From Klebsiella pneumoniae (GTDB lineage: Bacteria; Myxococcota_A; UBA796; SXON01), in the NCBI GenBank assembly GCA_945861635.1, contig CAMAWH010000001.1, forward strand, positions 1 through 64,000: 64,000 nt of DNA, given 5' to 3'. Numbering within the stretch: position 1 is the first letter of the stretch; each line of letters starts with the position of its first letter. The translations under genes and the position numbers were made by a program. Under the pieces are notes generated by a model. That model was not told the origin of the DNA. It searched no databases and saw only the letters and a program-made list of their open reading frames with translations. Positions 36,138 through 44,410 of the stretch are shown piece by piece.

Positions 36138-37919
36138 ATGGTAGCACAGGACGTGCACGTGGTCCGGCCGAGCCACCATGCGCTCGCGGTCACGCTTTAC
36201 GTTTTCATCGCTACACTCCTATGTTTTTCGGTCATCACCGATCCCGCGCACACGGCCATCGGGCACCCGTCCAACGACGTCTGGAATCACATTTGGGGGT
36301 TCTGGTGGGTGGATTGGTGCCTGCGTCACGGACAGCTGCCGCTGCACACGGATCTGCTCGGGTGGCCGGCGGGGGGCAGCCTGTGGTTCATCGACATCCT
36401 CGGCGCCGTGACGACGCTTCCCGTGCAATGGGCCGCCGGTCCCGTCGCCGCGTACAACGCCAGCATCTGGATCAATTTCATCCTGTGTGGCGTGGGCGGC
36501 TACGCGCTCGGACTCGCGGTGAGCGATCGTTGGGCCGGCGGCGTCGCGGCCGGCGTTGTGTACATGACCACGCCGCACCTGCTCGGGCAGGCGTACAACG
36601 GCATCTCCGAAACGTTGGCCGCGGGATGGCTGCCGCTTGCCGTCCTCGCGATGCGTCGCGCGGAGCGAGAGCCGTCGGCGCGTAACGGAATGATCGCCGG
36701 CGGACTCATCGGCGTAACGAGCTTGGCCAGCTGGTATTACGGATTGTTCGCCGCGATCGTGCTCGTTGGCCTGCTATCACGGGTGGTGTGGCGAACGCGA
36801 GGCCGGCGGCGCCCGGACGCCGCGGAGGTGCGCACGGCTTTGACCACTGCAATTGCCGGAAGTTTGGTCGTGGTGGTCGTGGCGGCCGTTCCGTTTGCTT
36901 TGTTCGCGCGCACCATGAACGCTCCCGATGCGCTCGTGACCAGGGATGAGGGTTTCGTGTGGATGACGCTCGTCATGCACAACATGACCGATCTCATTTC
37001 CCTCTTTCATCCCGGGAAGTTCTATTCTCCAGATCTCCACGCCGCCTTCGGCGAGGACCTGATCGTCGTCGTGTACCTTGGCATGACCGCGTGGATTCCG
37101 GGCATGTTCGTTCTTACGACGTCGATGCGGAGGAAGGCGGAACCGTGGGTGGGGCTGCTTCTCGTTTTCACGGTGCTGTCACTCGGACCCTACCTGTACG
37201 TCAGCGGGCAGTACGTCCGGGTAGCGGGAGGCTGGCTTCCCCTGCCTTTCCTCGCGCTTTTCCAGTGGTTTCCGTTGTTCTCGCGCATCTCGCACGCCTA
37301 CCGATTTGCGATCGGCGCGGCGATGGCGGTATCCGTGCTCGTGGCGCTTGCCGTACGGGCCGCGCCGCGACTTGGCGTCCGTGCCGGCCTCGCCGCGGTG
37401 ATCCTGGCTGGACTGCGGATCATCGAGACGCTCACGCTCTCTCCTGCGGTTTGGCCCCTCCCCACATCCTCCGTGATCATCCCTGCCGTGTACCGAGGCA
37501 TCCACGACGGAGCGGTCCTCGACTTGCCGATCACGCTCGCCGTTCTTGCGCGGTCACGCGTGCTCGTCAACCAACTCACCCACCACCAGCCGGTGCCGTT
37601 CGGGCTTAATGATCCCGTTCCGCGCTACCTGCACACGAATCGGTACACGAACTACATCCTGACGTTAGAGCGAATGAACATCAGCTTCATGCCGCCCGAC
37701 TTGCCGCAGTTGGACCTGGTCGCCGGGCGCATGGACCTGCGCGAGAAGGGCTGCCGATGGGTCGTCGTTCATCGTAACGCATATACGAAGGATCAAGCCG
37801 CCCGCGTGCTCGCGTTTCTGGACATGACCGCCCAGGCCGTCGAGGATGACGGCGTCGTCCGCGTTTACGATTTGGACGCGGCGCTGGCGACCCAGGGCGG
37901 CCCCGAAACCGCCCATTGA
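36138..37919 (+). CDS. GT-C-like polytopic membrane protein (YfhO/ArnT-like layout)
   Basis: A 593-residue protein with an N-terminal TM, an extracytoplasmic loop bearing HPSNDVWNHIWGFWWVDW and LPLHTDLLGWPAGGSLW, about ten more TM segments and a soluble C-terminus. The acidic residue in the first loop (ND-x-W) plus the tryptophan-rich 'WGFWWVDWCL' fits GT-C transferases, which use polyprenyl-phosphate sugars. The FPLFSRISHAYRFAIGAAMAV segment recurs in the proteins at 39321 and 62810. Its 3' end overlaps the convergent receptor-like gene by 55 bases. The donor and acceptor are unknown. Confidence 0.7.
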   Translation: MVAQDVHVVRPSHHALAVTLYVFIATLLCFSVITDPAHTAIGHPSNDVWNHIWGFWWVDWCLRHGQLPLHTDLLGWPAGGSLWFIDILGAVTTLPVQWAAGPVAAYNASIWINFILCGVGGYALGLAVSDRWAGGVAAGVVYMTTPHLLGQAYNGISETLAAGWLPLAVLAMRRAEREPSARNGMIAGGLIGVTSLASWYYGLFAAIVLVGLLSRVVWRTRGRRRPDAAEVRTALTTAIAGSLVVVVVAAVPFALFARTMNAPDALVTRDEGFVWMTLVMHNMTDLISLFHPGKFYSPDLHAAFGEDLIVVVYLGMTAWIPGMFVLTTSMRRKAEPWVGLLLVFTVLSLGPYLYVSGQYVRVAGGWLPLPFLALFQWFPLFSRISHAYRFAIGAAMAVSVLVALAVRAAPRLGVRAGLAAVILAGLRIIETLTLSPAVWPLPTSSVIIPAVYRGIHDGAVLDLPITLAVLARSRVLVNQLTHHQPVPFGLNDPVPRYLHTNRYTNYILTLERMNISFMPPDLPQLDLVAGRMDLREKGCRWVVVHRNAYTKDQAARVLAFLDMTAQAVEDDGVVRVYDLDAALATQGGPETAH

Positions 37920-39289
37920 GGTAGCCATAGCGGCAGGTGCTCTCCGGGACGAGTCACGACGCCCAACCACACGCCGGCCGGTAAGCCAGCCATCAATTTC
38001 TGGACGGCGCCGGGTGCCACGGCACCGGCGTCCAGAAGCGTGTCCGCACCGACGACGAGGACTGCCAACTCCGGACCTTCCGTGTCCGCGAGCGCAACGA
38101 CGCCGGCGAGCACCGGCGCCCAGTCCGGAATCGTCGCCACCCACACGCTGCACGGCCCGGCCGCCGGCAGCTCCACGCCGGCTGGTAGCACCAGCACGAC
38201 CCTGCGCTCCCGCGCAAGAATGGAGATGAAATCTCCCGCAAACGCAACTGGATCGATCGTTTCAAGAACGGCGGCGGGCTCTGCCCACGACGGACCGCCG
38301 GCAAGGAGCTGCGGCGAGGGGTGCCGGCGAAGGCCCGTCTGGACGCGCGCACGCCGCGGCGCGGCCCGGCGCCACCCGAGGCCGGCGACCGTCACGATGC
38401 CCGTGAACCCCAGCAGCCAGAGTGCTCCTGCAAACCTAGATAATCCGGCGGCCGCACTCTGGATCCCGCTCCGCCAGCCACCCGGCGATACGGTGGGAGA
38501 TACGGTCAATGCAGCGCCGGGCGATGCGTTCGGCGACGGGCTTGGCGGAGGATCGCCGCGCCCGGCCTTGGTCGGATCGCCGTCGTCCGCCGTCTCGAGC
38601 GGGAGTGCGAGCGGAAAAGCAACCGTTGACGCAGACGTTTGAGCAACATCCAGCGTGACGTAGTGAATCGGCCCGGACGCCCACTCCACGCGACCAAATT
38701 CGGTGTATTTCCCCGACGACGTCTGAATGCCGACCTCCATCGACAGATCGTCCGCTGAACCTGCACACGCCGGCTCGGCGTCGTTGCGGGTCACGTCAGG
38801 GAACCGTCCATCATCGCGGCACGCGAGTTGTGTGCTCCCGTTGACCGTGGTCAGCGTCACGACAGGGGCCGCCTGCGTCCCCGCGGCGATGACGCGCACG
38901 ACGACCAACGTGACCGCAGGCGAAGGCGCGCTCGGCGCAACCGGCGACAAGTCCGACGGATCGCCGGAGAGCGTGACCACCCCGCGCGCGACCTGAAGCG
39001 CCGCTACGCTCGGTGCGAGCCCGCCGCTCCCCTGCAATATACCCCCTTCCAGCGCACTCCCATCGACGACGGCGGAGACCGCAACGGACTCCCCCGAAAC
39101 GTCCGCGAGCGCGCACGTCCAGCGGCCATCGATCGCCGCGTCAGGAACGACCCCATCATCAGCGCATCCGACCGCCACGACTCCCGTCGCACTGCGCACG
39201 ATCGCGACCACGCCTGCGCCCTGCGCAACGCCAGCAATCTCTACCTGCAGCGGAGCCGCGTGCGCGAGCGATACGGAGGCGAGCCACAT
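37865..39289 (-). CDS. Receptor-like one-pass protein, copy C, with two DDGxxPD domains
   Basis: A 474-residue paralogue of the proteins at 30157 and 34033. The ATG at 39289 gives a short signal (MWLASVSLAHA). Two tandem extracytoplasmic domains follow, each with the motif: ADDGVVPDA and RDDGRFPDV. A Pro/Ser/Gly linker, a TM (WLLGFTGIVTVAGLGW) and a cytosolic domain (ERRVVLVLPAGVELPAAG, GLPAGVWLGVV) complete it. The doubled ectodomain explains its size. It is divergent from the GT-C-like gene at 39321 (31-base gap) and convergent on the one at 36138, so this copy is flanked by GT-C-like genes where the others are flanked by SGNH genes. Confidence 0.66.
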   Translation of the reverse strand: MWLASVSLAHAAPLQVEIAGVAQGAGVVAIVRSATGVVAVGCADDGVVPDAAIDGRWTCALADVSGESVAVSAVVDGSALEGGILQGSGGLAPSVAALQVARGVVTLSGDPSDLSPVAPSAPSPAVTLVVVRVIAAGTQAAPVVTLTTVNGSTQLACRDDGRFPDVTRNDAEPACAGSADDLSMEVGIQTSSGKYTEFGRVEWASGPIHYVTLDVAQTSASTVAFPLALPLETADDGDPTKAGRGDPPPSPSPNASPGAALTVSPTVSPGGWRSGIQSAAAGLSRFAGALWLLGFTGIVTVAGLGWRRAAPRRARVQTGLRRHPSPQLLAGGPSWAEPAAVLETIDPVAFAGDFISILARERRVVLVLPAGVELPAAGPCSVWVATIPDWAPVLAGVVALADTEGPELAVLVVGADTLLDAGAVAPGAVQKLMAGLPAGVWLGVVTRPGEHLPLWLPQWAVSGPPWVASAASKS

Positions 39290-39320
39290 CGCCGCAAGCC
39301 TACGCTGCCCTGTCAAGGAT

Positions 39321-41531
39321 GTGCAAGAATCCCGCGAACTCGCCGTGCCCGTCACTCCGCATTCCCGCTCCTGGCTGCACGGCGCGTCCCCCTGGGCGGC
39401 CGTAGCAGCGGCGTACCTGCTCGCAAGTATTTTTTTCCTGTGGCCGATGCCGGCGCAACTCGCGACGCGGATTTGGGGCGACCGGTTTGATGCATGGACG
39501 ACCCTTTGGCTCATGGACCACCTCCACCGCCATCTGGCGAGTGGAACGCTCGCCGCCGAGACCACCGACATCCTGTTTCCCGTTGGCTACAACCTGTGGT
39601 CATTTGGACACGCGGCGCTGCAATTTCTCGGCGTTGGGCTAATGTTTATCGGGGTCCCGCTCGTCCCCGCCTACAACATTCTTCTGATCGGCGGGTTTGC
39701 GAGCTCCGGTCTGGCCGCACACGCCCTCGGGAAGTCGCTTTCGCACGATCACCTCGGGGGTTTCGTGGCGGGTGCGACCTTCGCGAGCAGCCCGTACCTG
39801 TACGGGGAGGGCGCCGCGGGCTGCATCGAGCTGGTAGCCGCTGGGTTTCTTCCCCTGTTTGCGCTGTCATTGGTTCGACTGGTGCGCGACCCAGGGTGGA
39901 GAACGGCCGCGGTTAGCGCAGGCGTGCTTGCGATCATCGGCCCGTTCAACTGGTACTATACGCTTTTTGCGGGAATGCTCGGCGTGGGTTTCGTCGGCTT
40001 CCACTTGGCCGCAGGGCGATGGAGCGCCGTGCAATGGACGTGCCTTGCCATGGCCGCAGCGGCCGCCATCGACAGTCCGCTCATCCCGTTGGTTCGCCGA
40101 GAGACCCCCACGCGGCCCCCCGTCTCCGCGGAACTGTTCACGGATAGTGACGCTTGGACGAGGGTCGGTGCCATCGCGGACGGGCTCGTACCGCTGGTGG
40201 ATCTGACGCCCGCCCGCCTCGAAGAGCAGGATGCGATGCAGGTCATGCAAAATTCGACGACGGTTCGCGCGCTCGCGCAGGCCCGTTTCACCGTGAACCC
40301 GCTGCAATCCACGCCTGGGATGCTGGCTTTCGTCGTTGGTGTTTGCGGCGCTCTCGCCGCGCGGCGCCGCGGGGCGCTGTGGGCTTGCATCGCGCTCGTT
40401 GCGACGATTCTGACGCTCGGCCCCTTCCTGCGCGTCGACGAAACGCCGCCGCTACCGATCTGGTCCGGGCGCCTGCCCCTGCCGTATTACTACCTCTACG
40501 AGTACGTTCCGTTCTTCTCGAAGGCGTATCGACCCTACCGAATCAGCGTCGTCACGCTGACGTGCTGCGCGGCGCTTGGAGCAGCGGGCTACGCCGTGCT
40601 CGCGCTGGAGGTACGACGCGCATGGCTGCGCGCGGGTGTCGTTGCGCTGGGCGTCGTCGCAACAACACAGCCGTTCTGGTCTGGCGATCGCCCTGCATCC
40701 CGCCCGCTTGCGGACCCGACCATCCCCGATATCTACGTTCGTCTGGCAGCCTTGCCTGCGGGTGGCGTCGTCGAGGCGCCGCTCCAATACCAACCACTCA
40801 CGACGGCCAACGCGCGATTTCAATACAATCAGGTCGCCCATCGACACCCGACGCTCAACTGCAATCAGCTCATTCGCCGGACCGACCTGCTGGCGTTTCG
40901 GACCTACGTCACGAACAATTCCTTCCTCACGACGCTACTCGACCTCGCGCGGCAATCGCCGCCCTACCGGTTCACCCGCGCGGACCTTGCACAAACCGCA
41001 GCGGACGGCTTTCGCTACGTCGTCGTCCACACCAGCGCCGAGGCCGATGACGTACGCCTCGCCGGCGGCATGACCGCGGCGGACCTGATCACGGAGCCGG
41101 CGTTTGAAATGCTCGAAGAGACGTTGGGATCCCCGATCCTTCAAGACGCCGACTCGCGCGTCTACGCGATCCCGGACATCAGCGGAAAGGAGACGTGGAC
41201 GTGGACCGGGAGTGACACGGTGACGCTGCAACTGCCGCTCGACGCCGCCCGGTTCGGCCTGCCGATGGCGATGCCGGGCGATTCCGCCGTCACGGTTTGG
41301 GAGGGTGAAGCCCGGCAGATCTCGTTCTGGGCACGAGCGGCGGGATACCGAGGCGTCGGCGTGCGCGTGCGCTCCGGAGACGTCAACCGCGACGTCGATG
41401 TGCACCTCGTGCCGGATCGGTGGCGTTGGGTGCAGGTTCCGGTCACGGAACAAGGGCCCGTGACGCTTTCGCTGGTCGCGCCGTCCACCGGCGCATCCTT
41501 CTGGATCACAAGTGCTCAGGTGCTGCGTTGA
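39321..41531 (+). CDS. GT-C-like polytopic membrane protein with C-terminal beta domain
   Basis: A 736-residue protein. After a cytosolic N-terminus and TM (residues 20-42), the first outer loop carries WGDRFDAWTTLWLMDHL and TDILFPVGYNLWSF, where the acidic residue beside 'D-x-W' is the GT-C-like catalytic candidate. Ten or so TM segments follow, with FFSKAYRPYRISVVTLTCCAAL near residue 395. A soluble region (about 460-600) and a C-terminal beta-sandwich-like domain (about 610-736) end the protein. The GTG at 39321 is the start; a later in-frame GTG at 39345 is possible. It heads a group continuing through 41542 and 42225. Confidence 0.68.
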   Translation: MQESRELAVPVTPHSRSWLHGASPWAAVAAAYLLASIFFLWPMPAQLATRIWGDRFDAWTTLWLMDHLHRHLASGTLAAETTDILFPVGYNLWSFGHAALQFLGVGLMFIGVPLVPAYNILLIGGFASSGLAAHALGKSLSHDHLGGFVAGATFASSPYLYGEGAAGCIELVAAGFLPLFALSLVRLVRDPGWRTAAVSAGVLAIIGPFNWYYTLFAGMLGVGFVGFHLAAGRWSAVQWTCLAMAAAAAIDSPLIPLVRRETPTRPPVSAELFTDSDAWTRVGAIADGLVPLVDLTPARLEEQDAMQVMQNSTTVRALAQARFTVNPLQSTPGMLAFVVGVCGALAARRRGALWACIALVATILTLGPFLRVDETPPLPIWSGRLPLPYYYLYEYVPFFSKAYRPYRISVVTLTCCAALGAAGYAVLALEVRRAWLRAGVVALGVVATTQPFWSGDRPASRPLADPTIPDIYVRLAALPAGGVVEAPLQYQPLTTANARFQYNQVAHRHPTLNCNQLIRRTDLLAFRTYVTNNSFLTTLLDLARQSPPYRFTRADLAQTAADGFRYVVVHTSAEADDVRLAGGMTAADLITEPAFEMLEETLGSPILQDADSRVYAIPDISGKETWTWTGSDTVTLQLPLDAARFGLPMAMPGDSAVTVWEGEARQISFWARAAGYRGVGVRVRSGDVNRDVDVHLVPDRWRWVQVPVTEQGPVTLSLVAPSTGASFWITSAQVLR

Positions 41532-41541
41532 AGGTCCAACG

Positions 41542-42195
41542 GTGAACGCCCGGATGCGGGTGCTGTTGGGGGCCGCGCTCGGGGCCCTTTGGGCGGTCTA
41601 CATCAGTCCTGCTGTTGCGACGCGCATCGAGGGGGCGCGCACCACGCGTGCACAGCCGCTGCGAACGGACGTGGTGCGCCGGAAGATTGGGATGCTCCCG
41701 GAACCGATGCGACGCCAAACGGTCGTCCGCGACCTCTCACTGGCGCTCGATCTGGACGCGGCACTGGCGAAGAAGGAACAGGTTTGGAACGGTATTGTCG
41801 CCGCCCAGCTCACGGACCCGGAACGCGCGCGCGCCACGGCTGGCGCCCGCCTCGACAAGCCTTCTCCTCCGCCTCCCGCCGAATCCCCCTCTTCCGACGG
41901 CGATATTCTAGCTCTGGCCCGCGCCCTTTTGGAACGCTACGGGTGGGTACCGACCACGCTTCCTTTGCCCCCCGAGTTGGACCCGTGGCAAGGCGCCGAC
42001 CGCCGGACCCGCGCGCGGGGCATCCTGTCCCTCGTCAACGGCGACGGCATCGCGCCGGACCGCGCGCAGGTAATCCTGGCCGCGACGTTGGACTTTCTGG
42101 ACAACGGCGCACGACGGTCGGCGAACCACGAGAAAATCCGCGCGCTCGTTCGAGTCTCGATGGGCGAGGTTGCGGCGGTGCAATCCATCCGATGA
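41542..42195 (+). CDS. Secreted hypothetical protein
   Basis: A 217-residue protein with a signal peptide or TM (RVLLGAALGALWAVYISPAVA), a helical mature part and a Pro-rich patch (KPSPPPPAESPSSD near 117-130). An AAGG site at 41531-41534 favours the GTG at 41542 over the in-frame start at 41512, which lies inside the previous gene. It follows the GT-C-like gene by ten bases and precedes the Asp-rich lipoprotein. No family is recognised. Confidence 0.55.
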   Translation: MNARMRVLLGAALGALWAVYISPAVATRIEGARTTRAQPLRTDVVRRKIGMLPEPMRRQTVVRDLSLALDLDAALAKKEQVWNGIVAAQLTDPERARATAGARLDKPSPPPPAESPSSDGDILALARALLERYGWVPTTLPLPPELDPWQGADRRTRARGILSLVNGDGIAPDRAQVILAATLDFLDNGARRSANHEKIRALVRVSMGEVAAVQSIR

Positions 42196-42224
42196 TCCGG
42201 TACACTGTGAAGCTGGAGTGTCCC

Positions 42225-42887
42225 ATGCACCGTCACGCCCTTGTGCTCTCGCTGCTTGTCCTCACCGCCGCGTGCACCGGAGAGGATGACGGAAGCGGCT
42301 ACACCGCCTACCCGCCTTGCGGTGGGGGCCTCGGTCGCGGCGATGACGGGGAGTGTTACCGGCTCGAAGACACCGCGGCGGACGCCGATACCGACGCGGA
42401 TGCAGATGCAGATGCAGATGCAGATGCAGATGCAGATGCCGACGCCGATACCGACGCCGATTCCGACTCCGACTCCGACTCCGACACGGCCGTGGACACC
42501 GCCGTCGATACCGGCGTGACCGAGGGAGATCCCATCACCGTCGATGGCGACTTCACCTACAACGGCACGCTGGAAAGCGGCGCACTCTGCATGATCACCG
42601 CGTGGCCATCCACCTCGATGATCGATGAAGATCGCCCCGATCGCGCAAAGCCGCAGTTGGCGAGTTCTCCAATCACCTGCCCGACCACCAGCGGTACGCC
42701 CGTCGCCTATTCGGTATCGTTTCCCGTAGGCACGACGGCCACCGAAATCGGGATTGTGGGATTTGTGGACGCGGACGGCGCCCCGGAAACACCAAACGAC
42801 GGCGTGGAAGCCGGCAGCGAGTCCAATTTCTTTGTTGCAACCCCAGGCGAATCCTATACAGGCGTCGACGTCATCCTGACCCCCTAA
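42225..42887 (+). CDS. Lipoprotein with DA/DS-repeat linker
   Basis: A 220-residue lipoprotein. A GGAG site at 42215-42218 and the lipobox (VLTAAC) fix the ATG at 42225; an ATG at 42192 gives no better site. After the signal comes a small Cys/Gly-rich piece, then a long acidic linker of Asp-Ala and Asp-Ser repeats (about residues 58-95) encoded by a hexanucleotide array, then a beta-rich domain of about 110 residues beginning ITVDGDFTYNGTLESGALCMI. The linker probably extends the domain from the outer membrane. Function unknown. Confidence 0.7.
   Translation: MHRHALVLSLLVLTAACTGEDDGSGYTAYPPCGGGLGRGDDGECYRLEDTAADADTDADADADADADADADADADTDADSDSDSDSDTAVDTAVDTGVTEGDPITVDGDFTYNGTLESGALCMITAWPSTSMIDEDRPDRAKPQLASSPITCPTTSGTPVAYSVSFPVGTTATEIGIVGFVDADGAPETPNDGVEAGSESNFFVATPGESYTGVDVILTP
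42399..42440 (+). repeat. GATGCA hexanucleotide direct repeat (6 perfect units plus GATGCC)
   Basis: Six perfect GATGCA units run from 42399 to 42434 and are followed by GATGCC. They encode Asp-Ala dipeptides in the lipoprotein linker. Flanking units continue with GAC/GCC/GAT codons and then with repeated TCCGAC (about 42463-42485) encoding Asp-Ser. Being in-frame multiples of six, length changes would alter linker length without a frameshift. Confidence 0.85.
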
Positions 42888-42898
42888 GTGAGCCGTTC

Positions 42899-44314
42899 AT
42901 GTTTCTAAAAACGCTGTTGCCTTCTCTGCTCCTCGCCGCCTGCGCCCCGGACGCACCCATCGCCCCGCCGCCTGAGCCGAAGCCGAAACCGCTGCCCGGG
43001 CCAACGTTCAACTACGCAAAAGATGCGTCCAACCTGAACGTCATCTTCATTTCGATGGACGCGCTGCGGTTCGACGCCACCGGGGCGGGCGGCTCCCAAC
43101 TGACGCCCCACCTCGATGATTTCTCGAAGGACGCCGTGGTCTTCACACACACGACATCCGCCGCACCGTGGACGGTGCCTTCCCACATGGCGATGTTCAC
43201 GAGCCGATGGCCCTCGCACCACGGCATCGTCAACAAACTCAAGCCCGACGCCAAGGGCGAACTGGTTTTCATGGAGTTGGATCCCTCCATCAAGACCTTT
43301 CCCGAAACACTGATCGCGGCGGGGTGGAAGGCGGTTGCTTTTACCGGCGGTGCGGGCGTTCAGTCCAAATTTGGCTACGGGCACGGTGGATTTGAAACGT
43401 ACCTGGACGACAAACCGTTTGCCGGGATGGACTATTCGGGGCCCCCAGCCATCGCCTGGCTTGCGGCGCACAAGTCGGAACACTTCTTCATGTTCTTCCA
43501 CGGCTACGACGCGCACGGGCAACACCCGCTGCTTGATCAGGATCCGCGCGCGGCCGTTCCCGACTACAAAGGCAAGTTGGACGGCGGCATCGAGGAGCAG
43601 GCCAAGCTGCGCGAACAAGGACTCGCGACGATCGTAAAACCTGGAGACGCAGCCAAACTCACCGGTATTGACGCCGAAGATACGCGCTTCCTGAAGGCGA
43701 TCTACGACGCCAAGGTAAAGGCCGCCGATGCCCAACTCGGCAAGTTCTTGAGCGCCGCGAAAGAAAATGGCCTCCTCGACAAGTCCATCATCGCCATCGT
43801 CGGTGATCACGGCGAGGAATTCATGGAGCACGACTACCTGGACCACGGCGCCACGTTGTGCGAGCACCAGCTCCACGTCCCGATGATCATCCGCTTCCCC
43901 AAGGGAGAAGGCCACAAGGTCGTTGACGCGCCGGTCCGCACGATCGACGTATTTCCGACGATCTTCGCCGCGCTCGGCGTCTCAGGCCCTGACCAGGTCG
44001 ATGGCACCAGCCTCCTTCCGCTGATCAAAGGAGAAAAACTCGACCTCCCCATTTTCGCGGAGTCCGACTACCGCCTGTTCGTTCACCTTCGCGGCGTGCG
44101 TGTCGGCGATAAAAAGCTGATCCTCGACCTCGAAGATGGACAGAAAAGCTTGTTCGACGTCAGCGCAGATCCAAATGAGTTGAACGATCTTTCGGCTACC
44201 GACGCCCGCAACACGTATGAGATGGAGCAGTCGGTTCGGGGGTGGATGGAGTCGATGAACACGAAGCCGGAGGCCTACCTCGGCATCGCAGAAGAGCACA
44301 TCAAGCTCTTCTGA
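42899..44314 (+). CDS. Sulfatase-superfamily lipoprotein
   Basis: A 471-residue lipid-anchored enzyme (lipobox LLAAC, Cys15; Pro-rich spacer 20-35). Metal ligand Asp54 is in ISMDALRFDATG. The nucleophile region is SAAPWTVPSHMAMFTS, with Thr92 where formylglycine sulfatases carry Cys or Ser. The second metal set is GDHGEEFMEHD near 302-312, and YLDHGATLCEHQLHVPMIIRFP follows. Without CxPxR it is more likely a phosphodiesterase, phosphotransferase or similar alkaline-phosphatase-fold enzyme than a true sulfatase. It is 11 bases downstream of the Asp-rich lipoprotein and on the same strand. Confidence 0.82.
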   Translation: MFLKTLLPSLLLAACAPDAPIAPPPEPKPKPLPGPTFNYAKDASNLNVIFISMDALRFDATGAGGSQLTPHLDDFSKDAVVFTHTTSAAPWTVPSHMAMFTSRWPSHHGIVNKLKPDAKGELVFMELDPSIKTFPETLIAAGWKAVAFTGGAGVQSKFGYGHGGFETYLDDKPFAGMDYSGPPAIAWLAAHKSEHFFMFFHGYDAHGQHPLLDQDPRAAVPDYKGKLDGGIEEQAKLREQGLATIVKPGDAAKLTGIDAEDTRFLKAIYDAKVKAADAQLGKFLSAAKENGLLDKSIIAIVGDHGEEFMEHDYLDHGATLCEHQLHVPMIIRFPKGEGHKVVDAPVRTIDVFPTIFAALGVSGPDQVDGTSLLPLIKGEKLDLPIFAESDYRLFVHLRGVRVGDKKLILDLEDGQKSLFDVSADPNELNDLSATDARNTYEMEQSVRGWMESMNTKPEAYLGIAEEHIKLF

Positions 44315-44330
44315 TCCGGCGGATCCCGCG

Positions 44331-44359
44331 TTGACGGTGGCGCTCCCGTCCGGTATCGT
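44331..44359 (+). promoter_or_regulatory. Possible sigma-70-type promoter before the radical-SAM gene
   Basis: TTGACG (44331-44336) and TATCGT (44354-44359) are separated by 17 bases, in the 96-base gap ahead of the radical-SAM gene at 44411. The -35 element matches five of six consensus bases. The gap is the largest within this plus-strand stretch, which fits a new transcript starting here. Inference from sequence only. Confidence 0.45.
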
Positions 44360-44410
44360 CATGCTCGTCTTCCTGCGCCTGCTGTCCACTCCCGACCCCG
44401 GATTTCACCG

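Noticed and set aside
42192-42224. Alternative ATG at 42192 for the Asp-rich lipoprotein
   Set aside because: It lacks a good ribosome site and adds residues before a perfect short signal peptide; the GGAG ahead of 42225 decides the start.
42399-42440. CRISPR-like repeat
   Set aside because: The units are six bases long without spacers, lie in a reading frame and encode an Asp-Ala linker; no cas genes are present.
42899-44314. Formylglycine-dependent sulfatase
   Set aside because: The CxPxR or SxPxR motif is absent; a Thr stands at the nucleophile position, so only the superfamily fold is claimed.
44313-44325. Short palindrome GATCCGGCGGATC after the lipoprotein sulfatase as a terminator
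   Set aside because: The stem is only six base pairs with a one-base loop and no T-run follows, so it is too weak to call.
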